A stretch of DNA of 64,000 nt from Alphaproteobacteria bacterium (GTDB lineage: Bacteria > Pseudomonadota > Alphaproteobacteria > JAAEOK01): positions 25,468 to 89,467 of the forward strand of contig JAAEOK010000061.1 in the NCBI GenBank assembly GCA_024244705.1, read 5' to 3'. The notes under the pieces are model-generated. The model was not told the DNA's origin, did not search any database, and worked only from the letters and a program-made list of their open reading frames with translations. Each line of letters starts with the position of its first letter. Position 1 is the stretch's first letter. A program made the translations under genes and the position numbers. Below, one piece after another: positions 9,633 to 18,640 of the stretch.

Positions 9633-10518
9633 GCCGGACCCATCACCAATAGCCGCCTCGGTCTCAACGGATTGCGGCGACGCCGTTCGCCGGACGAAGG
9701 TATTCGGGTTGGATTTCGACATCCTCGACGTCGAAGGCGCGAGCGACCGGATCATGGATTGTCTGAACCGCGGCAGCAAGATCCACGTCGTCACGCCAAA
9801 TCTATACTCGCTCCATTTCTGCCGCACGCTGCCGGCCTTCGATCACGCGATCCGTGCCGCCGATATGCGGTTGGCCGACGGCATGCCGGTCGTCTGGGGC
9901 AGCCGCTTCGCAGCCTTTCGCCTGCCGGCGCGGGCGTCGGGCGCCGACCTGTGGGAGCCGCTGTGCCGCAAGGCCGCCGCTCAAGGCCGCTCGGTCTTTC
10001 TCTTCGGCGCCACCTTCGCCACCTTGACCCGTGCAGCGCGGCGTCTGGTAGGCCGATTTCCCGGCCTCGTCATCGCCGGCATTTACGCGCCACCCATGGG
10101 TTTTGAGATCGGAACCGCGGCCGATCGCGACGCCCGGTCCTTCATCACGGCGTGCCGACCCGACATCGTGATCGTCGGGTTGGGCGCACCGGTCCGCGAG
10201 ATCTGGGTTCACGACAACCTGGCCGACCTACCGCGCGCGGCCTATCTGAGCATCGGCGCCGCGGTCGATATCATCGCGGGTAGGCGAAGGCGGCCGCCGG
10301 CATGGGTCAGTCGGGTCGGTTTCGAGTGGCTGTGGCGCTTCGTCGCGGAACCGCGGCGCCTCGGCCACAGGACTGCGATATGCCTCGCCCTGTTCCCGGT
10401 CGTGATGACCGAACAATGGCGCGCCTGGCGCCGGTCGAAGAAGCGGCGCGAACCGCATTCGCCGGATGGTTCCCTACCAATCCGGGGTCCGGGTGAAGAA
10501 GGTCGGCGGCTCCGGTGA
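9631..10518 (+). CDS. WecG/TagA/CpsF-family glycosyltransferase
   Basis: A 295-residue glycosyltransferase of the WecG/TagA/CpsF family, which transfers N-acetylmannosaminuronate, ManNAc or similar sugars to lipid-linked intermediates. Visible features are VFGLDFDILDVEGA at the domain start, THE VTPN motif before Y and H, RLADGMPVVWGSR, VFLFGA, PDIVIVGLGAPVRE and the C-terminal PPAWVSRVGFEWLWRF. The chosen ATG overlaps the divergent GT4 start. An upstream in-frame start at 9529 would place 102 bases over the other gene. Its 3' end overlaps the convergent efflux gene by 45 bases. Confidence 0.88.
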   Translation: MPDPSPIAASVSTDCGDAVRRTKVFGLDFDILDVEGASDRIMDCLNRGSKIHVVTPNLYSLHFCRTLPAFDHAIRAADMRLADGMPVVWGSRFAAFRLPARASGADLWEPLCRKAAAQGRSVFLFGATFATLTRAARRLVGRFPGLVIAGIYAPPMGFEIGTAADRDARSFITACRPDIVIVGLGAPVREIWVHDNLADLPRAAYLSIGAAVDIIAGRRRRPPAWVSRVGFEWLWRFVAEPRRLGHRTAICLALFPVVMTEQWRAWRRSKKRREPHSPDGSLPIRGPGEEGRRLR

Positions 10519-12090
10519 CGGCGGCGGGTCCAAGGATTCGTCCATTTCGGGAATCGCCTGGGGGCCAAGGATATCGCCCCAGTCGGTGCGCCGCCGCATT
10601 TCTTCCTTGGTCGCCTCGGGCAGGAACGGATGGCCGGCACGGATCTGCCAACCGCCGCCCAACGCCTTGTAGACCGCGATCAGGTTGGCGACGATCTCGC
10701 CCTTGGTCGCGGTCAGCCGGTCCTGGGCGTTGACCAGCGCATTCTGCGTGTTCAGGACTCGCGTGTAGTCCGCCGTGCCTTCCTGATATTGGAGCAGCGC
10801 GAGACCCACCGAGTGCGCCGCCGCCGCCGCGCTCACCGCCAGGTACTGGGCCTGCCGTTGCGCTTGCAGGAAGGCGACAAGCGCGTTCTCCACTTCGAGG
10901 TAGGCATTGAGAACGGTGTTTTGGTAGTTCACCAGCAGTTCCTGGAACACCGCGTCCTGGACCCTGACGTTGTTCTTGATGCGCCCGTAATTGAAGATGT
11001 TCCACGACACCCCGGGATTGATGAATCCGGTGAAGCTGTTGCCGGTGAACAACTCGGCGAAATCGCTGGCCTCGAAGCCGACCGAGCCGGACAGCGTAAA
11101 CGCCGGATAGAGGTCGGCCTCGGCGATGCCGATCTGGGCGCTTTGCGCCGCCGCTTGCAGTTCGGCAGCGCGGATATCGGGCCGGCGGCGCAGCAGATCG
11201 GCGGGCACGCCGACGCCGACGTCGGGCGGCGGCACCGGGATCGTGCCCGGTTCGACGAGGATCCGGCCGAGATCGCCCGGCGGCATGCCGAGCAGGACGC
11301 TGAGCGCATTCTTCGACTGGCGGAGCGCGATCTCGAGCTGGGGAATCGTCGCCCGGGTGTTGTTGAGCAGCGTCGTCGCCTCGTCGACATCGAGTTCGGT
11401 CGCGACCCCGTTGCGGAACCGCGCCCGCGCGATTCTCAATCCTTCTTCCTGAAGCTTGACGTTTTCGTGGGCATCGACGAGCCGTTGCTCGATGGTGCGG
11501 ATGTTGACATAGGTGCCGGCGACGTCGCCGGTCAGTGTGACGATGACGTCGTCGTAATTGGCGATCTGTGCCACCAGGTTGGCGTCGGCGGCCTCGATGC
11601 CGCGGCGAAACTGACCCCAGATATCGAGCTCCCAGCCGGCGTCGAAGCCCAATTGCCAGCGGCTGAACGTGTCGTTGAGCGGAACCACCGAGGAGATCTC
11701 GCGCAGGATGCCGACATTCTCGCTGATCTTCTCGTGCTTGAAATCGGTGCCGACCGATTGTTGCTGGGGATACTGTTCGCCGACGACGATGCCGAGCTGG
11801 GCGCGCGCCGCGAAGATGCGAATGCCCGCCGTGCGCAAGGTCAGGTTCTGCGCATAGGCGGTCTCGATGAGATCGTTGAGCACCGGGTCGTCGAACAGGG
11901 TCCACCACTCGGTGACCGGCTCGTCGCGCGGGTCGACTTTGTCCTTGTCGCCGGCCTCGTCGGCATCGATCCAGGTCTCCGTCGTCGGCGCCTGCGGGCG
12001 CTCGAAATCGGGGCCGACCACGGTACACCCCGCGATCGTCGACAGTACCAGCCCCAACCCTGCCGCGCGGATCGGCCGCGACGGCGTCAT
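10474..12090 (-). CDS. NodT-family outer membrane efflux lipoprotein
   Basis: A 538-residue outer-membrane factor of the TolC/NodT type, the exit duct of a tripartite exporter. The N-terminal signal ends in a lipobox (LSTIAGC) so the mature protein would be lipid-anchored. Two OEP repeats follow, with typical segments such as EWWTLFDDPVL, ELDIWGQFRR, VATELDVDEA, PADLLRRRPDIRAAE and ADLYPAFTLSGSVG. The ATG at 12090 was chosen because the lipoprotein signal begins there. It lies 49 bases downstream of the HlyD-like gene in the same direction, so the two very probably work together. It has a longer C-terminal tail than usual, rich in Pro. Confidence 0.92.
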   Translation of the reverse strand: MTPSRPIRAAGLGLVLSTIAGCTVVGPDFERPQAPTTETWIDADEAGDKDKVDPRDEPVTEWWTLFDDPVLNDLIETAYAQNLTLRTAGIRIFAARAQLGIVVGEQYPQQQSVGTDFKHEKISENVGILREISSVVPLNDTFSRWQLGFDAGWELDIWGQFRRGIEAADANLVAQIANYDDVIVTLTGDVAGTYVNIRTIEQRLVDAHENVKLQEEGLRIARARFRNGVATELDVDEATTLLNNTRATIPQLEIALRQSKNALSVLLGMPPGDLGRILVEPGTIPVPPPDVGVGVPADLLRRRPDIRAAELQAAAQSAQIGIAEADLYPAFTLSGSVGFEASDFAELFTGNSFTGFINPGVSWNIFNYGRIKNNVRVQDAVFQELLVNYQNTVLNAYLEVENALVAFLQAQRQAQYLAVSAAAAAHSVGLALLQYQEGTADYTRVLNTQNALVNAQDRLTATKGEIVANLIAVYKALGGGWQIRAGHPFLPEATKEEMRRRTDWGDILGPQAIPEMDESLDPPPSPEPPTFFTRTPDW

Positions 12091-12139
12091 GGGGCGGGGT
12101 GGGCGCGCAGCAGATCGAATAGGCAACGCCCCCTCGTAT

Positions 12140-13288
12140 CTAGATGAAGTCCAGCGGATAGAGGTAGTTTGCCCACGTATAGAGGCGAATGCCAATACGC
12201 CGCAGGGGATCGGTCTGCGTCCCCTTGCCGGTATAGATGGCGGCCGCGCCGTGGGCGCCGGCCGGGAGATTGACCTGGTGGAGATTGTCGATGCGGATCT
12301 GCACCGCGAACCGCCCCTGCGGCTTGGGGAACAGGAACATCGGAATATCCCCGGACGGCTTGTACTGGCCCTGGCCGGTCGCCCACCAAACGTTGTCGAC
12401 GACACCGTCGAGGATCACCCCGGGATAGATGTCGAGCGCCACCTCGACCGGTTGACCGGTTTCGACGAACTTCAGATGCTCCTGATAGAACGAGGCCAAA
12501 AGATACGGCGCCTCGTGCGAAACGAAGCTGGCAATGGCGCCGACGCGGAGGATGCCGACGACGAGGCCGGGCCGCGCCTGCAGGTTGGTGATGAAGCCGT
12601 CTTCGGGGGCATAGATGGTCGTCTGCTCGAGATAGTATTTCGCCTGCGCCAGCTGGGCCTCGGCCTGGGCGACGCCGGTGTTCACGCCGTCGACCTCGGA
12701 ATCGAGGGCGACCTTCGTCTTCACCAGATTGGCTTCGGCCTGTTTGAGCTGGGCCTGACGGCTATCGAGCTCGTCGTTCCAGCGATCGAGGTCCTCCTGC
12801 CGCGCCGCACCTTGCCGCGCCAATTTGGCGAACCGCGCCTGCTGCGCCTCGGCGAAGGCCAGATTGGCCGCGGCAAGGACCACGCCTTGTTCGGCCTCGA
12901 CGACGTCGGCCTCAAGGATGAGGACGTTCTGCTTGGCCGCCTCGAGCTGCGCCTCGGCCTCGAGCACCTGGGCCTCGTATAGCGTGCGGTCAAAGCGGAA
13001 CAGCGGGTCGCCCTTCTCGACCGGCACATTGGCCTCGACCACGACTTCCTCCAGTGTGGTCGGGTGGGGCAGCCGCGGCACGAGCTGGATGGTGTGGCGG
13101 ATGATATGGGCGTCGATGGTATAGGGCTGAAAAAAGCGCAGCATGATGACGATGACCAGCATCAGGTGGAAGCCGACCCAGAACGAGACGATGCCCCACA
13201 CGATGTTGAATTTGAGCAGCTTGAGCTTGAAGAAGATCAGCCAAACGAAGGCGCCGTAAAAGAAGGTGATGAGAAGGACGACGACCAT
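12140..13288 (-). CDS. HlyD-family membrane fusion protein, YiaV-like
   Basis: A 382-residue periplasmic adaptor. Two N-terminal hydrophobic segments (about 3-24 and 30-52) anchor it in the inner membrane. The biotinyl-lipoyl-like half motifs flank a long coiled coil rich in Ala, Glu and Gln (about 105-210), followed by IYAPEDGFITNLQARPG and a beta-barrel domain. Two N-terminal membrane segments plus an adjacent DUF3302 gene match E. coli YiaV/YiaW. The upstream YiaW-like gene ends 21 bases before it and the NodT factor follows. No inner-membrane pump gene is next to it, so what it exports is unknown. Confidence 0.85.
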   Translation of the reverse strand: MVVVLLITFFYGAFVWLIFFKLKLLKFNIVWGIVSFWVGFHLMLVIVIMLRFFQPYTIDAHIIRHTIQLVPRLPHPTTLEEVVVEANVPVEKGDPLFRFDRTLYEAQVLEAEAQLEAAKQNVLILEADVVEAEQGVVLAAANLAFAEAQQARFAKLARQGAARQEDLDRWNDELDSRQAQLKQAEANLVKTKVALDSEVDGVNTGVAQAEAQLAQAKYYLEQTTIYAPEDGFITNLQARPGLVVGILRVGAIASFVSHEAPYLLASFYQEHLKFVETGQPVEVALDIYPGVILDGVVDNVWWATGQGQYKPSGDIPMFLFPKPQGRFAVQIRIDNLHQVNLPAGAHGAAAIYTGKGTQTDPLRRIGIRLYTWANYLYPLDFI

Positions 13289-13309
13289 GAACGTTCTCTG
13301 CCCGGAATA

Positions 13310-13648
13310 TTAGGCGCTGGCCTCGGGTTTGGGCTCGTCCTTCTTGGCACCGAGACGCTCCAGCTCCTCATCGATCGCCTTGGCCTCTTCCTTGGGGAAG
13401 CGCCGGACATCGATCGTCAGCGAATCGTGGAACGCCCAGATGAAGGCGTGGATCCAGGGCAAGACGGCGAACAGCCCGATCCAACCCATCAGCTTGACCG
13501 TTTCCGCGTGCGGATGGCGCCGCCGCATGGCGATCTTGCCCGGCAGGCCGCCGATATAGATGAAGATCATCATGAACGCGATGAGGATCAAAACCAGTAC
13601 GCCGAACGTCAGGTAGTCCCACGAATCGACCGAGTCGAATGCACCCAT
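13310..13648 (-). CDS. DUF3302 inner-membrane protein, YiaW-like
   Basis: A 112-residue protein with two predicted membrane helices (about 10-32 and 50-72) and a charged, Lys/Glu-rich C-terminus. The segment LPGKIAMRRRHPHAE lies between the helices and is characteristic of the DUF3302/YiaW family. In enterobacteria this family is encoded with a HlyD-type partner, as here. It may stand in for or recruit the inner-membrane part of the exporter (inference). The start at 13648 is preceded by GAGGAC at good spacing; an upstream start at 13708 adds only non-homologous residues. Confidence 0.82.
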   Translation of the reverse strand: MGAFDSVDSWDYLTFGVLVLILIAFMMIFIYIGGLPGKIAMRRRHPHAETVKLMGWIGLFAVLPWIHAFIWAFHDSLTIDVRRFPKEEAKAIDEELERLGAKKDEPKPEASA

Positions 13649-13766
13649 CACGTCCTCTTCCGCCGTCAAGCCGAGCCGATTATGCCCGACCGCCGCCGTT
13701 TGCGCCAACCGACAAATACCCGGCGAATGAAACCTATGGCAGTCGCGCCGGAACCGCGCCGACGGC

Positions 13767-15059
13767 TCAGTCGGTCGCCGCGCGCGGACGCGGCTCGCGG
13801 GCGCGGCCTTCGCGCGCCCGGCGCCGGGTGCCCTTGGCTTGGGCTAGATTGGCGGCGATACCGTTGTCGCGGGCAAGTTCGACGAGACGCAGCCGGCGCG
13901 CGTCAGGCGCCAGCTGCCCGGCGGCCTTGAGCCCGACATATCGCGCCCACGCCGCATGCTTCTTGCGAACCTGGTGCGGTTGATAATCGTCCATATCGCG
14001 GGCGGTGATTTCGCACTCGATCGAAATCGCACCGGCCGCCGCCGCGGCCGCCAAGAGCTCGGCCCCGGCGCGGGTCCGCGCGACGACGCCGTTGGTTCCC
14101 TTGTCCCCGGCCTGCCCGTCCCAGGTCGGCGAGCCCCCGGGCCAGGTATCGGAGGCGGCGATGTCGGCCGCCTCGCCGATACCGTCGGGGCAGATTTTGC
14201 AGCGAAACGGTAACCGCCACGCGGCTTCGTCCTCGCCCCACATGTCGAGATAGTTCTTCTCGATCACACGCCCATCGGTGGTCTCGATTCGGGTCGGTCC
14301 CGGACAGCCGTTGCCGCGATAGTCGAACTTGGCGAGCTGCCGTTCCGCGATGTTCAGACTACGAAGGAACGCGCGCATACCGACCGGCTCCATGAACCCG
14401 CCGCAGACGGGAACCATCTGATAGCGGCACAGCGCGTCGACCCGGTCGTCATACCGCGCCAGGTTGCGCACCGCGGCGACATCGCACGGCTTGCCGATGA
14501 AGGCAAACGGTCGGCCGCGGTCGAGAATTTCACGAAAGTCCTTGAGCGGCGCCGTCGGCCCATAGCGCGATCCGGCGCCCGCCACGATCTCCGCCCGATC
14601 GAAGCTGAGGTGCCGCTCGCCCCATGTCGGATGGGTCGTGGAAGCCTTGGCATGGACGATGAATTCGGCCCGACCGCTGTCGAGCAGATAGATCGCCAAG
14701 GCGGTGAGAACGCCGCCGGTCGAGGCGCGAAAGCGTATTTCGGGATCGGCGGCAAAAGCGCGCACGATGCGCAAATGAGGGCCCCACACCGGATCGATCT
14801 CGGCCGCCGGATCGAGAAGCGCTTGCGGAAGCCCCTCGACCCGGGTGCCGGGGCAGGTTTCGTAGATTCGATCGACGGTCGCCGTATCGAGCGGCGCCTC
14901 AACCACCGGCCGCTCGGTCCCCTCCGGGGTCAGCACCATGCGGATGCGCTGCGGCCCGGCGACGCTCTGGCACAGCCCGCAGCCGATGCACAATCCCTCT
15001 TCGACAATGCGGTAGAAGCGATCGGTCGGCTCGCCGGGACGGTCGCGGCGGTCGTTCAC
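13767..15059 (-). CDS. FrhB/FdhB-family iron-sulfur oxidoreductase subunit
   Basis: A 430-residue protein of the coenzyme F420 hydrogenase/dehydrogenase beta-subunit family. The N-terminal region has an iron-sulfur-type cluster CIGCGLC (about 24-30) but not a full double ferredoxin. The FrhB N domain shows RASTGGVLTALAIYLL, and the C domain contains GKPCDVAA, DYRGNGCPGPT and FRCKICPDGIGEAADI with further conserved Cys. Homologs in Proteobacteria are common and do not imply F420 synthesis. The protein probably binds a flavin and transfers electrons to an unknown acceptor. The C-terminal 30 residues are very Arg-rich. The start is GTG. Confidence 0.82.
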   Translation of the reverse strand: MNDRRDRPGEPTDRFYRIVEEGLCIGCGLCQSVAGPQRIRMVLTPEGTERPVVEAPLDTATVDRIYETCPGTRVEGLPQALLDPAAEIDPVWGPHLRIVRAFAADPEIRFRASTGGVLTALAIYLLDSGRAEFIVHAKASTTHPTWGERHLSFDRAEIVAGAGSRYGPTAPLKDFREILDRGRPFAFIGKPCDVAAVRNLARYDDRVDALCRYQMVPVCGGFMEPVGMRAFLRSLNIAERQLAKFDYRGNGCPGPTRIETTDGRVIEKNYLDMWGEDEAAWRLPFRCKICPDGIGEAADIAASDTWPGGSPTWDGQAGDKGTNGVVARTRAGAELLAAAAAAGAISIECEITARDMDDYQPHQVRKKHAAWARYVGLKAAGQLAPDARRLRLVELARDNGIAANLAQAKGTRRRAREGRAREPRPRAATD

Positions 15060-15095
15060 CGGCTTGGGTCCCCTGCGTCGGATTGAACGGAGCGC

Positions 15096-16325
15096 TTAGG
15101 CGGCGCGGGCGTCGACCGCCTCTGCCGTTTCGCCGACGACCTCGGCAAATACCTCGCCGTCGGTCGCCCCTTCGCTGCCGATAACGACGATCCGGGCCGC
15201 ATCACCGAGGCCGAGCGCGGCGGCGAGATCGCCGTCCTGGGCCGCGGCGATAAGACCGGCCAAGGCGGCGGCGCCCGATTCACCGGCGACCACGGGGCGG
15301 TCGCCGTCGATGCCGCGAGCCAGGACTCGCATGGTCTCGGCGGCAGCCTCGTCGGGCAGGCTGACGACATCGTCGACGGCCCGCGCCAAAACCGGCCATG
15401 CGATCGGCGATATTTCTCCCGCCGCCAGGCAGGCCATGAAGGTCTCGTAATCGCCCGGCACCGGCGTCGGTTCGCCGGCGGCGATGCTGCGGAAAATGCA
15501 ATCGGCGCGGGTCGGCTCGACGACGACCACGCGCGGGCGCCCGGCGCCGAGGGTGCGCCACATATGGGCCGCGACGGCGGCGGCGATGCCGCCGACCCCG
15601 CCGGGGACGAAGACATGGCTCGGCGGCTCGGCGCCGATCTGGTCGAGGAATTCCTGGACCAGGACCGTGTAGCCCTGCATGACGTTGATCGGCACCGACT
15701 GGTCGCCGCCGCCGGCATTGGTATCGGCGACCAGCACCCAGCCCTCGCGGGCGGCGTCGGCGGCGCATTGCCGGACCGAATCGTCGTAATTGCCGGCGAC
15801 CCGCACCATGGTGGCGCCGTAGCGGGCGATCTCGCGCTCGCGTGATGCGCTGACATGGGCGTGCAAATAGATCGTGCAGCGGGCGCCGAACATGCCGGCA
15901 CCCCAGGCGACCGAACGGCCGTGATTGCCATCGGTGGCGCAGGCCACGGTGACCTCGCCGGCCTGGTCGCGGTGGGCGCCGGCGATCAGATCCGCGGCCG
16001 TCACCCCGGCCAACCCGTGCCTCCGTTCGAGATGTCCTTGCAGCGCCCGCAGCACGGCATAGGCCCCGCCCAGCGCCTTGAAGCTCTTGAGGCCGAAGCG
16101 CCGGCCCTCGTCCTTGTAATGGATTTCGCCGATCCCCAACCGGCCGGCGAGTCCCGGCAGTTCGACAAGCGGGGTCGGCGCATAGCCGGGCCAGGACCCG
16201 ATCTCGGCGCGCGCGCCGGCGAACCCGTCGGCATCGAATATGAGACGCGCGTCCTCGCCATAGGGCGCATCGGGGATCGCACCGGCGTTATGGACGTGGC
16301 GGGCGGGAAAGCGGGCGAGGTCCAT
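15096..16325 (-). CDS. dpaL: Diaminopropionate ammonia-lyase-like PLP enzyme
   Basis: A 409-residue fold-type II pyridoxal-phosphate enzyme most like diaminopropionate ammonia-lyase, which converts 2,3-diaminopropionate to pyruvate and ammonia. The PLP Lys motif is RRFGLKSFKALGGAYA near residue 75. A CATDGNHGRSVAWGA segment and the glycine loop VPGGVGGIAAAVAAH support the assignment, and a late GESGAAALAGL matches the family. Related serine/threonine dehydratases are an alternative substrate class. The ATG at 16325 was chosen over 16391 because the extra 22 residues are not conserved-looking. It lies 36 bases upstream of the FrhB-like gene, so cotranscription is likely. Confidence 0.85.
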   Translation of the reverse strand: MDLARFPARHVHNAGAIPDAPYGEDARLIFDADGFAGARAEIGSWPGYAPTPLVELPGLAGRLGIGEIHYKDEGRRFGLKSFKALGGAYAVLRALQGHLERRHGLAGVTAADLIAGAHRDQAGEVTVACATDGNHGRSVAWGAGMFGARCTIYLHAHVSASREREIARYGATMVRVAGNYDDSVRQCAADAAREGWVLVADTNAGGGDQSVPINVMQGYTVLVQEFLDQIGAEPPSHVFVPGGVGGIAAAVAAHMWRTLGAGRPRVVVVEPTRADCIFRSIAAGEPTPVPGDYETFMACLAAGEISPIAWPVLARAVDDVVSLPDEAAAETMRVLARGIDGDRPVVAGESGAAALAGLIAAAQDGDLAAALGLGDAARIVVIGSEGATDGEVFAEVVGETAEAVDARAA

Positions 16326-16435
16326 GGTTGCAGCCTCAATTGATGTGACGGGAGCGGCGCACCGAGCGTCCGCGCCCCTTTTCATCATCATTCGGCCGCC
16401 GGCGCAACCATGCGGATGGGGGACCGTTCAGCGGG

Positions 16436-16819
16436 TCATGATTTTTTGTGGCCGGCGGATTCGAAATCGGCCGGGATACAATTGATCGCGATAAACGTCA
16501 TACCGATATCGGCCTTGCTGTCACAATCCAGGCCCTTCTTCGCCCCGTGCGGCGGATCGATGTTGTAGACCTTGTGGCCCGGATCGTCGGCCGGTTCGCT
16601 CACCCGGAGCGTGGACTCGCCATCGCTGCAGGTGACGCTCTTGTAGTCGTCGAATACCGCAATGGGCACGATGAAAATATGCGCGAAGTCGCGGCTGGCG
16701 GCGCAGAACTTATTGCGGAAGTCGTCATAGGCGACCGCCTGCGTGACCATGCTCTGGGATGCCGCCGGGCCGATCGAGAAGAACGCAAAAGCACATGCGA
16801 GAGCAATCAATCGATACAT
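16436..16819 (-). CDS. Secreted protein of unknown function
   Basis: A 127-residue protein with a Sec signal peptide (MYRLIALACAFAFFSIGPAASQ, cleavage near residue 22). The mature part contains four Cys (in NKFCAAS, SVTCSDG, GLDCDSK and AINCIPA) that could form two disulfides in the periplasm. No domain is recognised. It ends 110 bases upstream of the dpaL-like gene start on the same strand. Confidence 0.7.
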   Translation of the reverse strand: MYRLIALACAFAFFSIGPAASQSMVTQAVAYDDFRNKFCAASRDFAHIFIVPIAVFDDYKSVTCSDGESTLRVSEPADDPGHKVYNIDPPHGAKKGLDCDSKADIGMTFIAINCIPADFESAGHKKS

Positions 16820-17003
16820 TTTTCTATCCTATTCCTTGTGCTTGCCATCAACCATGACCAGGACTATGCCACAGCGCACGGCGCAACATCAAAGGCGCCG
16901 TGCCGAGGCGGCGGTGGCCAGGATAGGGGCGGAGGCGATTGCGATTGACACGACAGAGCAGAATAGGGCCGGAACCTTATCCGCCGACGCGCGTTCGCGT
17001 TTC

Positions 17004-17417
17004 CTACGGATCGACGACGTGGAGCTCTTCGAACTCGAATTCCTGAAGGATCAGCGGTTGGCGTCGCAGCGGGTTCAGTTTCTTCACCACTTCTTGCCGT
17101 CCCATCGCGTCGTGCCACCTGTCCACATCGGTCCCGTTCAAAAAGATCGAGACGGTGACCACTTCGCTGGCGTCCTCATGGACCAAGAAAAAGGTGAGCC
17201 GGTCCTTGCCGTGATCCGCCATCGCTTTGCTGAAACCCTCGATAACCAGCTTCTTGCCGGCCTCGAAATGCTCGGGCTTGAACCGGTTGGTATAGACGAC
17301 GACCGGATCGCCATCGTTCGGAACGGTTAACGCCATATCCTCGGCCGCCGCCGGGCCGCCAAGCAATGACAAACCGTACACCGCCAATCCCGCGACAAGA
17401 ATCCCAGACTTGGTCAT
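17004..17417 (-). CDS. Exported protein of unknown function
   Basis: A 137-residue protein with a Sec signal peptide ending in GPAAAED. The mature part starts with strand-like VVVYTNRF and holds conserved-looking FLVHEDASEVVTVSIF and a C-terminal FEFEELHVVDP; the pattern could be a dimeric ferredoxin-like barrel, but I cannot assign a family. The start is decided by the ribosome-binding site: AGGAGG ends only 1 base before the ATG at 17426 but 10 bases before the ATG at 17417, so the latter is preferred. Confidence 0.65.
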   Translation of the reverse strand: MTKSGILVAGLAVYGLSLLGGPAAAEDMALTVPNDGDPVVVYTNRFKPEHFEAGKKLVIEGFSKAMADHGKDRLTFFLVHEDASEVVTVSIFLNGTDVDRWHDAMGRQEVVKKLNPLRRQPLILQEFEFEELHVVDP

Positions 17418-17483
17418 GCGTGTCATCCCTCCTCTGTGCTCGACCCAGTTCGACGGCGGCATCTCGGCAAACGGGAAGGCTCG

Positions 17484-17560
17484 TGGCGCGCCCGGCAGGA
17501 CTCGAACCTGCGACCCCCTGATTAGGAATCAGGTGCTCTATCCGGCTGAGCTACGGGCGC
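17484..17560 (-). tRNA. tRNA-Arg (anticodon CCU)
   Basis: A 77-base tRNA read on the minus strand. It starts GCGCCCGTAGCTCAGC and ends in an encoded CCA. The acceptor stem pairs GCGCCCG with CGGGCGC. The anticodon stem is CCTGA/TCAGG around loop TTCCTAA, giving anticodon CCU for Arg codon AGG. The T arm contains GGTTCGAGTCC. All four stems close, so this looks functional. It sits between an exported-protein gene and the GT25 gene. Confidence 0.97.
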
Positions 17561-17673
17561 ATGGCGGCGGTTATAGCGCAACGGGCGGCCGCTGGCGACG
17601 GTCAACGGTGCCTGGCTCCGCGATCCGCGGCGCGAGAGAGGCGCCGGCCGTCGACGCCCGGGGCCGGAGCCGC

Positions 17674-18384
17674 CTATCCGCCAGGGTAGACATTGGAGCG
17701 AAACCTTTCACCCCAATACCGCGACCGCAGCTGTCCCAAATTTTCGATCAACCGTCCGCTGGCGCATTTCATGACGATCCCGCCGCGCGCCGCCAATGCC
17801 GCCACCATCATGTCGCCGTGATCGCCGACGGTCCGAAACTCGGCCGCCAGCTTCGCCGCTCCATTGCCGCTCACCAGGTAGGCCGACCGGCCATAGCCCG
17901 GGACGAACCGGACCACGCTCCCCGACGATTTCGCCCTCCCGACGGCGAGTCCGTCGTGGAATTGGGGGTGGACATACAAATGGACGAAATCGCAGCCGCT
18001 ACCCTTTTGAGCCCGGATGGCGGCGAGTTCGATCTCGAAGTCGTCGAGAACCGCGATGTCGTCCTCCAATACGACCGCCTGCGGGATTCGCTCCTTGACG
18101 ATCGTTTGCCACACGCGAAGATGCGATATCGTGCAGGCGAGTTTCGAGTCCGTGACCTTCTTATAGCTTGACCGATCGACCGCTGTCGGGTTGCGGGCCA
18201 GCCATTCCGCGACCGCGCCCGACTGGTAATCGGTGGCGTCGACAACCCGCGCCGACGGCAGCCGCGGCAAAATGTTTTCGTAGACATGGCGGCGCCGGAC
18301 CGCATCCCTTTCGAGCGAGATGACGAAGATGGGGAGGCCGGTCGCCGCCGCGCGCGCACTCGGCAGGTATGCGTTCTTATACAT
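17674..18384 (-). CDS. GT25-family glycosyltransferase
   Basis: A 236-residue glycosyltransferase of family 25 (LPS/LOS-type galactosyl- or glucosyltransferase). The domain begins LPIFVISLERDAVRRRH near residue 17. ACTISHLRVWQ, VVLEDDIAVLDDFE (the acidic pair) and GRSAYLVSGNGAAKL follow the family order. It probably decorates LPS or another cell-surface glycan in the cytoplasm. The ATG at 18384 is chosen; 18399 is possible. It stands alone next to the tRNA gene. Confidence 0.85.
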   Translation of the reverse strand: MYKNAYLPSARAAATGLPIFVISLERDAVRRRHVYENILPRLPSARVVDATDYQSGAVAEWLARNPTAVDRSSYKKVTDSKLACTISHLRVWQTIVKERIPQAVVLEDDIAVLDDFEIELAAIRAQKGSGCDFVHLYVHPQFHDGLAVGRAKSSGSVVRFVPGYGRSAYLVSGNGAAKLAAEFRTVGDHGDMMVAALAARGGIVMKCASGRLIENLGQLRSRYWGERFRSNVYPGG

Positions 18385-18640
18385 ACAGGGCCTCCCCAAA
18401 CGCCGCGATACGCATGCGTTACCCTTTCACCGCCGCCCGGAGAGCCGGGCCAGCAGCAGGGAAATGTATCCCACCCGCCACGCACGCGCCAGCGGCGCAT
18501 GCCCCGGCTTCCAGCCAAGTTCCAATCGGGCGACAGTCTCCGCCTGGATTCGCCGAGTCAAGGCGCATGTTCGGTCGCCTCACACCGCCGGCGCCGGTTT
18601 AAATCCTTCGCCCGCGGGCCGGTGCGGGCGATAATGGCCG

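Noticed and set aside
13767..15059. Evidence for coenzyme F420 metabolism or archaeal transfer
   Set aside because: FrhB-like proteins are common in Proteobacteria and no F420 biosynthesis gene is seen nearby.
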